Shown here one piece after another: positions 17,661-25,565 of a stretch of DNA of 64,000 bases; the first letter of the stretch is position 1; every line of letters starts with the position of its first letter. The translations under genes and the position numbers were made by a program. Source of the stretch: CAXMST01 sp963700785 (GTDB lineage Bacteria; Actinomycetota; Thermoleophilia; Solirubrobacterales; 70-9). The notes under the pieces were generated by a model. That model saw only the letters and a program-made list of their open reading frames with translations. It had not been told where the DNA came from and did no database searches. The DNA lies in contig CAVOYZ010000008.1 in assembly GCA_963700785.1 (NCBI GenBank), positions 1 to 64,000 on the forward strand, written 5' to 3'.

Positions 17661-18353
17661 TCAGTCCTCGAGCAGGAAGTCGAACACCGCGTATCCGATC
17701 AGCAGGAACACCAGATCGTACAAAGCCATGATCAGCAGCCACTGACCGTAGTCCGCGTACGACGGTCCGCCCACCGCGAACAGCGGATCGGCGATCGAGG
17801 CCGAGGCGATCAGCAGGGGAATCAGGAGCGGCATCAGAATCAGCGGCGCGAGCAGGTCGCGAGACCGCGAGTTGGTTGCGATCGAGGAGATCAGTGCCCC
17901 GGTCACGGCGAGCCCGGCGTTGAGCAGCACGAGGACCGGGATCAGCGGCGGGACCCCGCCCCATCCGTCGAGGAAGAAGAGGCCGAAGACCGGCACCGAG
18001 ACGACCTCCAGCGCAGCCAGGTAGACCATCAGGGCGGCGGCCTTGGCGATGAACAGGGCGGTGCCGTCGATCGGGGCGAGGCGAATCGCCTCGAAGCCGC
18101 CCTGCTCGCGCTCGGCGATGAACAGGCGGTTGATCGCGAGCAGCGCGGCAAACAGGACGGTGACCAGCAGCACGCCGGCGGCGAGGCTGCCGTCAAGCGT
18201 CGTGCGGTCGAGCCCGAAGCGGAAGATCACGTAGATCGAGGTCGAGAACAGCACCATCGCCGGCACCGACTCCATCGTTCGCAGCTCGACCCGCAGGTCC
18301 TTGGCGAGGATCGTGCGGGTGACCGAGAGGCCACCCGGGCCCCGGCGGCTCAC
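17661..18353 (-). CDS. ccmB: Heme exporter permease CcmB
   Basis: About 230 aa with six hydrophobic helices, the membrane subunit paired with the CcmA ATPase. The N-terminus TILAKDLRVELRTME and the following FREQGG-like element (AEREQGGFEAIRLAP) are characteristic of CcmB. GTG at 18353 overlaps the ccmA stop in a GTGA arrangement, fixing the start. The C-terminus ends in a short charged tail (FDFLLED). With CcmA it powers release of holo-CcmE; heme export itself is not established. Confidence 0.9.
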   Translation of the reverse strand: MSRRGPGGLSVTRTILAKDLRVELRTMESVPAMVLFSTSIYVIFRFGLDRTTLDGSLAAGVLLVTVLFAALLAINRLFIAEREQGGFEAIRLAPIDGTALFIAKAAALMVYLAALEVVSVPVFGLFFLDGWGGVPPLIPVLVLLNAGLAVTGALISSIATNSRSRDLLAPLILMPLLIPLLIASASIADPLFAVGGPSYADYGQWLLIMALYDLVFLLIGYAVFDFLLED

Positions 18354-19093
18354 GCGACCGCCTCCCGCTGCTCGCCGGCACGATCGGCGAACACGGCCCG
18401 TGCGGCATCCTCGTCGAGGTCCTGCGCCGGGCCCCGATAGGCGACGGCGCCGTCGCGGCGCAGGGCGAGAACCTGATCGGCGTCGGCCAGCGCAGCGGCG
18501 ACGTCGTGGGTGACGAGCACCCTGCTGCGTCCCTCGGCGGCGCCGATCAAGGGCGCGACGGTCTCGGCGCCCTCGGGGTCGAGGTGGGCCACCGGTTCGT
18601 CCAGCAGCAGCAACTCCGGCTCGTGCAGCACGGTTCTGCAGATCGCCAGGCGCTGGACCATGCCGGCGGACATCTCGGCGATCCGGGTGCCGGCGCGGTG
18701 ATCGAGCCGGACCGTGTCGAGCAGCTCGGCGATCCGCTCCCGACCCTCGTCGGGGAGGCCGAACAGCCGGGCGTGGAAGCGGAGGTTCTCCTCGGCGCTG
18801 AGGTCGCGATAGAGCAGCGCCTGGTGGCCGAGATAGCCGAGCCTGGCGCGGATCTCGTAGGCCCGGCGAGGCAGCTCGGAGCCGAGCACGCGGACGCGTC
18901 CCTCGGTCGGGCGCAGCAGCCCGGCGAGGATTCTCAGCAGGGTCGACTTGCCGGCCCCGTTGGCACCGATCACGGCCAGCGTCCGCCCACGGTCGAGCTC
19001 GATGTCGATGCCACTCAGCGCCCAGCTGTCGCCGTAGGCGCGGAACAGGCCCGTCGTGACCACGGCGCGATCGCTTGTCGGGCCGTCGGCCAC
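18350..19093 (-). CDS. ccmA: Heme ABC transporter ATP-binding protein CcmA
   Basis: A 247-aa ABC ATPase. Walker A GANGAGKST, Q-loop region GYLGHQALLY, signature EMSAGMVQR (CcmA-type with GM rather than GQ), Walker B LLLLDEPVAHLD and the H-loop VTHD are all intact. It is the first gene of the nine-gene minus-strand run that continues through ccmB, ccmC, ccmD, hemA, hemC, cobA-hemD, the SAM hydrolase and birA. The promoter should lie in the 130 bases between 19094 and 19223, shared with the divergent M74-like peptidase; I see no clear -10/-35 pair there. Confidence 0.9.
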   Translation of the reverse strand: MADGPTSDRAVVTTGLFRAYGDSWALSGIDIELDRGRTLAVIGANGAGKSTLLRILAGLLRPTEGRVRVLGSELPRRAYEIRARLGYLGHQALLYRDLSAEENLRFHARLFGLPDEGRERIAELLDTVRLDHRAGTRIAEMSAGMVQRLAICRTVLHEPELLLLDEPVAHLDPEGAETVAPLIGAAEGRSRVLVTHDVAAALADADQVLALRRDGAVAYRGPAQDLDEDAARAVFADRAGEQREAVA

Positions 19094-19223
19094 AGTCGAA
19101 CGCTAGCGCCGCTGGCCGGTTCGGAGCCGCGGTGAGATGCATCTGGCCACCAGGTTGCTCTCGGCTTGCCGTGCGGCATCCGGTTGGGAATCCCTTTAGC
19201 GAGCGCACCTAGCCTGGCGCGCG

Positions 19224-19992
19224 ATGCCTTCCCCGGGATCGAGCCGACTCCGACGCCGTCTCGAGATCGCGGTCGCGCTGCTGGCCGGCGCCGGCATCGC
19301 CGTTGCGCTGCTGCTCAGCGACGATCCGGGCGCCGAAGGAGTCGCGACCGCTCACCGAGCGTGGTCAAAGCGACGCCGGGCCGGCGTCGGCGACCGACCC
19401 GGCGACAGGCACCGAGCGACGCCGGGCGAGCGCCGCGGGCCGGCGGCAGGAGCCGGAGATCCGCTGGCGGCGCTCCCGTGACGTCGGAACCTACGCTGCG
19501 GGCCGCCTGGAACGGGGCGTCCTCCTACCCGCGCGGGGCCGGGAGTGGGTCAGCTGGGACCCGATCCTGAAGCGGCGGCCGAACCGGGAGTGGCGCCGGT
19601 GGGGGACCGACCGCCTGGTGCGGACGACGGTGACAGTGTTGCGCGAGTTCGGTCGTGCGCACCCCCGCGCACCGCGGGTGGCGGTCGGCGATCTGAGCAG
19701 GCCGCGGGGCGGCGACTTCGGCCCGCAGTTCGGCTCGATCGGCCATGCGTCTCATCAGAACGGCCTCGACGTGGACGTCTACTACCCGAGACTCGACCGC
19801 CGCGTCCGCCCGCCGAAGCGTCCCGGCCAGGTCGATCTCGGGCTCGCCCAGGATCTCGTCGATCGGTTCGTACGGGCCGGCGCAGCGCGGGTCTTCGTCG
19901 GGCCCAGCCTCGGACTGGACGGCCCCCGCGGGACCGTGGTGCCACTGGTCAACCACGACAACCATCTGCACGTCCGGCTGCCGCTCGACTGA
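19224..19992 (+). CDS. Exported M74-like (penicillin-insensitive) murein endopeptidase, one frame break
   Basis: The N-terminus in the frame of the ATG at 19224 is a signal anchor (IAVALLAGAGIAVALLL). The catalytic part, in the next frame, carries the MepA/LAS zinc motifs: FGPQFGSIGHASHQNGLDVD (H-x-x-G-x-D) and HDNHLHVRLP. The two frames must join between about 19320 and 19400 by one surplus base in a proline/arginine-rich linker; corrected length is about 255 aa. M74 enzymes cleave D-Ala-mDAP cross-links. Divergently placed from ccmA. Confidence 0.75.
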
Positions 19993-20045
19993 GCTGCGGA
20001 CCGGCGATCCGGCGTGATCGGGATCACGGCGCTAGCTTTGCGCCG

Positions 20046-20564
20046 ATGGTCGGCGACTTCCGCTACTGCCCGCGCTGTGCGGCCGCGCTGGTCTCGCGGC
20101 CGTCGCCGCCGCCCGACCCCAATCGGCTGGCATGCCCGGACTGCGGGTACGTGCACTACGACAACCCGTCGCCGACCGTGCAGGCGTGGATCGATCGTGA
20201 CGACTCCTACCTGGCGCTCGAGCGCAACCAGGAACCACTGAAGGGCCGCTGGAACCTGCCGGGCGGATTCGTCGAGCCCGGCGAGGGCGGCCCCGAGGCG
20301 ATCCGACGCGAGGTCCGCGAGGAGACGGGCCTCGAGATCGAGGTGCTGAGCCTGATCGGGATCTTCCCGTCGACCTACGGCGAAGGCCCCGATCGCATCC
20401 CGATCCTCGACATCGCCTACCGATGCCATGAGATCGGTGGGAGCTGGGAGATCTCCGATGAGTCCGCCGCGGCCCGCTGGTTCACGCTCGAGGACTTCCC
20501 CGAGCCCGCCTTCGAGGGCGAGCGCCGGGCGCTGGCCCTGCTGCGGGCGCCGCGTCGAGCCTGA
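20046..20564 (+). CDS. Nudix hydrolase with N-terminal zinc ribbon
   Basis: A 172-aa protein in the NudC-like/ADP-ribose pyrophosphatase part of the Nudix superfamily. The Nudix box is GGFVEPGEGGPEAIRREVRE followed by ETGLEI, matching GX5EX7REUXEEXGU. A zinc ribbon (CPRC at about 8-11 and CPDC at about 34-37) precedes it. The substrate is not predictable from sequence; zinc-ribbon Nudix proteins often act on NADH or sugar nucleotides. Start ATG at 20046. Confidence 0.85.
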   Translation: MVGDFRYCPRCAAALVSRPSPPPDPNRLACPDCGYVHYDNPSPTVQAWIDRDDSYLALERNQEPLKGRWNLPGGFVEPGEGGPEAIRREVREETGLEIEVLSLIGIFPSTYGEGPDRIPILDIAYRCHEIGGSWEISDESAAARWFTLEDFPEPAFEGERRALALLRAPRRA

Positions 20565-20614
20565 TCACGGCCACGCGGCCGACCGGGAACGGTGTGGACC
20601 TTCGGCCGCCCGCC

Positions 20615-22180
20615 CTAGCGGCTCTTGCGGAGCGTCCTCGCCCCAGTCCGCAGCATCGAGCCGCCCCCCTCCCGGAGGGCCTTCATCCGGCCACCGTTAG
20701 AGCCGTAGAGGAGGCCCGCGGTCGAGCGAATCGCCTCGCCGAGGGTCTCGTCGTAGGGGTGCCACCAGAAGTTGCGCGTGTGGCCCGACTCCCAGGCGAC
20801 GAGCTTGACGTCGACGCACTCGTAGAGGCCGAACTTCGAGTGGACCCGGCCGAGGCCGGAGTCCTTGACGCCGCCCCACGAGCACTGCATCGCAGCGTGG
20901 CTGTAGAGGTGGTCGTTGATCCAGACCATTCCCGACTCGATCCGCCGCGCCATCCGCTCGCCCTTGCGCCGATCCCGCGTCCAGACCGAGGCGCCGAGCC
21001 CGAACTCCGAGTCGTTGGCGAGCTCGATCGCCTCCTCCTCGTTGGCGACGACGACGACCGGCACCACCGGCCCGAAGATCTCCTCTCGCATGATCCGCAT
21101 CTCGGGCCTGACCCCGGTGAGCACGGTCGGGGCGATGTAGAGGCCGGGCGAGCCCTCCACCTCCCGGGGTCCACCGGCGAGCCGCTCGGCACCATGGGAA
21201 AGGGCGTCGTCGACGAGCTCGCAGACGAGCTCGTACTGCTCGCGGCTGACCATCGGCCCGACCTCGACCTCCCAGCTCTGCGGATCGCCGAGCCGGAGCC
21301 GCTCGGTCTCGCGGACGAGGCCCTCGACGAACGGCTCGGCAACCTCCTCGAGCACGTAGACGCGCTCGATCCCGGCGCAGGTCTGACCCGCGTTGGCGAA
21401 GCCGCCCCAGGTGACGCCGCTGGTCGCGTTCTCCAGGTCGGCATCGGCGCAGACGATCGCCGGATCCTTGCCGCCAAGCTCGAGCACGGCCCCCTTGATC
21501 TGCCGGGCGCAGGCCTCGCCGACGCTGCGCCCGACTCCGACCGAGCCGGTGAAGAAGATCTTCCGGGCGCTCGACTCGACCAGCGCCTGGCCAACCTCGC
21601 CGCCGCCGTGAACGACGCGCACCAACCCCTCCGGCAGGCCCGACCTCTCGAAGACCTCGCGGATCCGCTCACCGAGCAGCGGGGTCAGGGAGGCCGGCTT
21701 CAGGACCACCCCGTTGCCGGCCATCAGCGCGATCGCGACCTCGCCGAAGGGAATCGACCAGGGGTAGTTCCAGGGGGAGATCACCCCGACGACGCCGATC
21801 GGCTCGAAGGTGAACTTCGCCTTCTTCGAGAAGAACAGCGTGTTGCCCATCTTGATCTCGTTGTCGTCGAGGATGCTCGGCCCGGCCTCCGCGATCCAGC
21901 CGAGCGCGTCGATCGTCGGCACCACCTCCATCGTGTAGCACTCGGTGATCGGCTTGCCCTGCTCGGTCGCGAGCAGGCGGGCGACCTCATCGACCTCGGC
22001 CGCCAGCACCCCGGCGGTCTTCTCGATGTAGCCGGCGCGGTCGCCCAAAGACAGCTCGCCCCAGAGCGGCTGCACCTCGGCGACGTCGTCGACGACCCCC
22101 TGCACCATCGCGGGAGCGATGGTCTCGACCGAACCGATCAGCTCCCCGGTAGCCGGATTGAAGGATTCCAGGTTGCCCAT
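20615..22180 (-). CDS. Aldehyde dehydrogenase (succinate-semialdehyde/benzaldehyde type)
   Basis: A 521-aa NAD(P)-dependent aldehyde dehydrogenase. Key elements are the PWNYPWSIPF motif, KPASLTPL, the FTGSVGVGRSV cofactor loop, the general base in LELGGKDP, and the catalytic cysteine in ANAGQTCAGIERV. The extended C-terminus (about 50 residues beyond the usual end, with FWWHPYDETLGEAIRS and basic residues) recalls dehydrogenases acting on aromatic or long-chain aldehydes. No pathway partner is adjacent. ATG at 22180. Confidence 0.85.
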   Translation of the reverse strand: MGNLESFNPATGELIGSVETIAPAMVQGVVDDVAEVQPLWGELSLGDRAGYIEKTAGVLAAEVDEVARLLATEQGKPITECYTMEVVPTIDALGWIAEAGPSILDDNEIKMGNTLFFSKKAKFTFEPIGVVGVISPWNYPWSIPFGEVAIALMAGNGVVLKPASLTPLLGERIREVFERSGLPEGLVRVVHGGGEVGQALVESSARKIFFTGSVGVGRSVGEACARQIKGAVLELGGKDPAIVCADADLENATSGVTWGGFANAGQTCAGIERVYVLEEVAEPFVEGLVRETERLRLGDPQSWEVEVGPMVSREQYELVCELVDDALSHGAERLAGGPREVEGSPGLYIAPTVLTGVRPEMRIMREEIFGPVVPVVVVANEEEAIELANDSEFGLGASVWTRDRRKGERMARRIESGMVWINDHLYSHAAMQCSWGGVKDSGLGRVHSKFGLYECVDVKLVAWESGHTRNFWWHPYDETLGEAIRSTAGLLYGSNGGRMKALREGGGSMLRTGARTLRKSR

Positions 22181-22243
22181 CCCGGATCCCGAGTCTATTC
22201 GGCGCCGGGGCAGAATCCGCTCGCACGGTCGCGCGCTTCGGCA

Positions 22244-22271
22244 GCGGCCGGGACCTGATGGCCCCGGCCGC
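22244..22271 (-). terminator. Hairpin downstream of the RTX-like gene
   Basis: Nine-base G/C arms (22244-22252 and 22263-22271) around a 10-base loop, between the RTX-like gene and the aldehyde dehydrogenase start. No T tract follows. A second perfect 18-base palindrome at 22301-22318 spans the RTX gene's stop codon. Confidence 0.45.
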
Positions 22272-22307
22272 TACCTGATCCCGGCCTGAGTCCGCCGGGA
22301 CCGGGGC

Positions 22308-23048
22308 CTAGGCCCCGGGCGCCGGATCAGCGCGGCGCACGCGCTCGCACGATCCGTTCGGGTGCCGCTCGTCGGCGTCGACGATCACGTCGAGTGAATC
22401 GAGGATCGCGACGTCGCGGCCACGGCCGCAGCTGATCTCGTCGAGCAGCCCATCGCGGGCGCCGATTCGATCCGGCCCGTCGCCGCCCGCGGCGCGGTCG
22501 TCGACCTCGGCAGCCGGATCCTCGGCGAGCGCGGCCGCGGCGAGATCGCCGCGTGATCCGATCCGGATCAGATCCGGGCCGTCGCCACCGCGGACGCCGT
22601 CGTGACCGGTGCCCGCGAGCAGCACGTCGAGGCCGCGGTCGCCGTAGAGCAGATCATCGTCCGCCCCGCCGCGGAGTCGGTCGGCGCCTCGCGAGGGCCG
22701 GCCGCCACCGGCGACCAGCCGGTCATCGCCGGACCCGCCGCCGATCCGGTCGGAGCCGGGTCCGCCGCCCAGGTCGTCGTCACCCGGGCCACCGCCGATC
22801 CGGTCCCGGCCGTCACCGGCGGCGACATCGTCGTCACCGTCGCCGGCGCGGACTCGGTCGTTGCCGGCAAGCGCCCGCACGGTGTCGTTGCCGCCGAGCG
22901 CCGCTATCCGGTCATCGGCCGGAGTGCCGACCAGCTGGTCGTCTCCGTTCGTGCCGATGATCGTCGCGGCCAGCGCGACGGTCGCCATCGCTGCCAGCGC
23001 CAGGAGCGCTGCCCCCGTTGCAGCAGCGAGCATTCCCTTCGTACTCAT
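22308..23048 (-). CDS. Secreted RTX-like calcium-binding repeat protein
   Basis: About 246 aa. A signal peptide (AALLALAAMATVALAA) precedes about 110 residues of glycine/aspartate nonapeptide-type repeats of the GGxGxDx(I/L) form (DRIGGGPGDDDLGGGPG, SDRIGGGSGDDRL), which fold as a calcium-binding parallel beta roll in RTX proteins. A less regular C-terminal part with a cysteine pair (SCGRG, GSCERV) ends the protein. It has no recognised enzymatic domain, and no type I secretion gene is nearby; the Sec-type signal peptide suggests another export route. ATG 23048 chosen for the signal peptide. Confidence 0.8.
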   Translation of the reverse strand: MSTKGMLAAATGAALLALAAMATVALAATIIGTNGDDQLVGTPADDRIAALGGNDTVRALAGNDRVRAGDGDDDVAAGDGRDRIGGGPGDDDLGGGPGSDRIGGGSGDDRLVAGGGRPSRGADRLRGGADDDLLYGDRGLDVLLAGTGHDGVRGGDGPDLIRIGSRGDLAAAALAEDPAAEVDDRAAGGDGPDRIGARDGLLDEISCGRGRDVAILDSLDVIVDADERHPNGSCERVRRADPAPGA

Positions 23049-23145
23049 TCCCTGCCTCCCTTGTGGCCTCCCGCTTACGCCCCAAGAACACGGGCGGGCG
23101 GACTGAGTTGCGCCTTCCGGCGGCAAGCGCCTCGGTCGCAGGCGC

Positions 23146-24471
23146 CTATCGGCGGTCGAGGATCCGCGCGAGGCGTGCGGCCGCCTCAGCCTCCCAGCCG
23201 CGGTCCGTCGCCTCGAAGAAGCGTTCGCCCTCGAGCCCTTCCGGGAGCAGCCGCTGCGGGCTGACGGCGCCCGGCAACTCGTGCGGGTACTGATAGCCGA
23301 CGCCGCGGCCCAGCTGCTCGGCGCCGGCGTAGCTCGAGTCGCGGAGGGCCGGCGGCGGGTCCTGGAGCCCATGCTCGCGCAGATGGGCGGCCGCGCGGTT
23401 GAGCCCGACGTAGGAGGCGTTCGACTTCGGCGCCAGAGCGAGGTAGGTTGCCGCCTGCGCGAGGTTGATCCGGCACTCCGGGAGCCCGACGCGATCGACT
23501 GCAGCCGCCGCGGCAGTCGCCACCAGCAGCGCCTGAGGATCGGCGTTGCCGACGTCCTCGGAGGCGAGGATCACCATCCGCCTGGCGATGTAGCGAGGGT
23601 CCTCGCCTCCCTCCAGCATCGCCGCGAGGTAGTAGAGCGACGCGTCCGCGTCGGAGCCGCGGGTCGCCTTGATCCAGGCCGAGATGAAGTCGTAGTGTCG
23701 GTCCCCGTCCCGGTCGTAGCCGACCGCCTTGCGCTGCAGCGCATCCTCCGCCCGCTGAAGATCGACCGACCCGCCCGCAACTCTCGCCGCCTCGACCGCC
23801 CGCTCGAGCGCCCCAAGCGCGGTGCGGGCATCGCCGCCGGAGCGCTTCGCCAAGTGCCCGATCGCCTCCGCAGAGACCTCGGGCGGGTCGACGAGGCCGC
23901 GCTCTGGATCGGCCAGCGCTACGCGCAGCAGCTGCTCCAGGTCCTCCGCCTCCAGCGCTCTCAGCTCGTAGATCTGGCAGCGCGACAGCAGGGCGGAGTT
24001 GACCTCGAAGTAGGGGTTCTCGGTGGTCGCTCCGATCAGCGTCACGGTGCCGTCCTCGACAGCCGGCAGCAGGGCGTCCTGCTGGCCCTTGTTGAAGCGG
24101 TGGATCTCATCGAGGAAGAAGACCGTGCGGCGACCGGCGCCGCCGAGGCGCTCGCGGGCCCGGCCGAGCACCGCCCGGACCTCGGCCCGTCCGGCGTTGA
24201 CCGCCGACTCTTCCTCGAACGCCCAGTCGGCTGTCGAGGCGACGATCCGGGCGAGGGTCGTCTTGCCGGAGCCGGGTGGCCCGTAGAGGATCATCGAGTG
24301 CGGGCTGCCCGATTCGATCGCGGTCCTCAGCGCCGAGCCGGCCGCGAGCAGGTGCGCCTGGCCGACCAGCTCGTCGAGCGCCGCCGGACGCATGCGGACG
24401 GCGAGCGGCGCGCCGGCGGCAGGCGGATCGCCGCCGACCGGGCCGGCATCGTCGAACAGCTGCTCGGACAC
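23146..24471 (-). CDS. rarA: Replication-associated recombination protein A (MgsA/RarA, AAA+ ATPase)
   Basis: A 441-aa clamp-loader-like AAA+ protein acting at stalled replication forks. Walker A is YGPPGSGKTT, Walker B and neighbouring motif FFLDEIHRFNKGQQDALLP, sensor 1 TTENPYFEVNSALLSR, and sensor 2 GDART; the C-terminal tetramerisation domain begins near residue 250 (DFISAWIKATRGSD, ALYYLA-like). GTG at 24471 begins MSEQLFDDAG. Length and motifs are standard for the family. Confidence 0.95.
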   Translation of the reverse strand: MSEQLFDDAGPVGGDPPAAGAPLAVRMRPAALDELVGQAHLLAAGSALRTAIESGSPHSMILYGPPGSGKTTLARIVASTADWAFEEESAVNAGRAEVRAVLGRARERLGGAGRRTVFFLDEIHRFNKGQQDALLPAVEDGTVTLIGATTENPYFEVNSALLSRCQIYELRALEAEDLEQLLRVALADPERGLVDPPEVSAEAIGHLAKRSGGDARTALGALERAVEAARVAGGSVDLQRAEDALQRKAVGYDRDGDRHYDFISAWIKATRGSDADASLYYLAAMLEGGEDPRYIARRMVILASEDVGNADPQALLVATAAAAAVDRVGLPECRINLAQAATYLALAPKSNASYVGLNRAAAHLREHGLQDPPPALRDSSYAGAEQLGRGVGYQYPHELPGAVSPQRLLPEGLEGERFFEATDRGWEAEAAARLARILDRR

Positions 24472-24652
24472 CGGCCCAGTATCCGGCCCGCGGTGGACGC
24501 GACAACGGCCGGCGAGCTGCCCGGGTCGGGCCGACCGGCCTCCCGCGGACCGGCCGGGCTAACCTCCCGCGAATGAGCGAGTCTGCCCCCCGACCCCTCC
24601 AGCAACGGCGCCGGCGCGCACGGCTCGGAGGCGGACGACGGATCCGCAGCCG

Positions 24653-25438
24653 ATGCGCCTCGGCGGCATGGCGATGCGCAACGGCCTGCTGGTTCACGGC
24701 CCGACGGCCTGGGCCGCCGCCGCCCGCAACGGCGCCACCGGGGAGATCGATGTCGCCTCGGGTCCGAAGCCGAACTTCGGCGGCAACCGCGTTTCGTCGA
24801 TCCCGCTGCTGCGCGGCCCGGTGAGGATGGCCGAGGCGTTCGCGGTGATCCCGATCGCCCGCCGGGCGCTGCCGTCCGCGAGGCTCCCGTTCGAGGACCC
24901 ACGGGTACTCGTCGCCGCGGTCGGGGTCAGCATCGCGAACGGCCTCTTGCGCCGCAGTCGCGCCCGCTCGGAGGCAACGCGGGAAGCCGTCTCCGCGACG
25001 CTCGGGCTGCTGCCGGCGCTGGTCGCGCTGAGCGGCTCCGAGCTCGCCGCCTACCACGGCGTCGAGCACAAGGCGATCGCCGCCTACGAGCAGGGAAGCC
25101 GCGATCCGGCGACGGCGGCCAAGGAGCACCAGCGCTGCGGCTCCAACCTGATCGCCCCGATGATGATCTTCACGATCGCGGGTCAGGCGATCATCGAGCG
25201 GCTCCCGAACCGCCCGGGGCAGCTCACCCGGCTTACGACCTCGGTCGCGAGCCTCTCGCTGGCGGTCGAGGTGTTCGCGTTCTCGGAGCGGCACCCCGAC
25301 AGCCCGCTCGGGCGTGCGGTGCACTTCAGCGGCGACTCGATCCAGCGCCTGTTCGCGACCCGAGAGCCCAGCGAGGAGCAGATCGAGGTCGGCGTCGCAG
25401 CGATGGACGCGGTCCTCGCGGCCGAGTCCGCCGGTTGA
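24653..25438 (+). CDS. DUF1385 family membrane protein
   Basis: About 261 aa. The DUF1385 pattern is visible: LGGMAMRNGLLVHGP at the N-terminus, the AYHGVEHKAIAAYE histidine/glutamate motif in the middle, then HQRCGSNLIAP. At least two hydrophobic segments suggest membrane association. Function is unknown; the conserved His/Glu/Cys residues suggest metal binding. The N-terminus is uncertain: an ATG at 24573 begins a serine/proline-rich stretch that would connect only if two small indels are assumed, so I use ATG 24653. Confidence 0.7.
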   Translation: MRLGGMAMRNGLLVHGPTAWAAAARNGATGEIDVASGPKPNFGGNRVSSIPLLRGPVRMAEAFAVIPIARRALPSARLPFEDPRVLVAAVGVSIANGLLRRSRARSEATREAVSATLGLLPALVALSGSELAAYHGVEHKAIAAYEQGSRDPATAAKEHQRCGSNLIAPMMIFTIAGQAIIERLPNRPGQLTRLTTSVASLSLAVEVFAFSERHPDSPLGRAVHFSGDSIQRLFATREPSEEQIEVGVAAMDAVLAAESAG

Positions 25439-25469
25439 CGGGTACCGCAGGATGCCGGCCACGGGGCAC

Positions 25470-25488
25470 GTCGCGGGTGACCCGCGAC
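25470..25488 (+). terminator. Hairpin after the DUF1385 gene
   Basis: Perfect 8-base stem (25470-25477 with 25481-25488) and a TGA loop, 31 bases past the DUF1385 stop and before ftsH. There is no T run, so this is a transcript-end hairpin candidate rather than a classical intrinsic terminator. Confidence 0.4.
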
Positions 25489-25565
25489 CGTCAACGCGCT
25501 AACTTCGGACTCCCTCAAACGGGAGCAGGCGCCCGGCGGGACCACCGGAGGCGCTCCAATCGAAG

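Noticed and set aside
20594..22258. Long plus-strand open frame (554 codons) antisense to the aldehyde dehydrogenase
   Set aside because: It mirrors the dehydrogenase codons, is rich in R, D, L and G without motif, and high GC makes long antisense frames common here.
23049..23372. Upstream extension of the RTX-like gene
   Set aside because: The extension overlaps the rarA 3' end in another frame and would bury the signal peptide at 23048.
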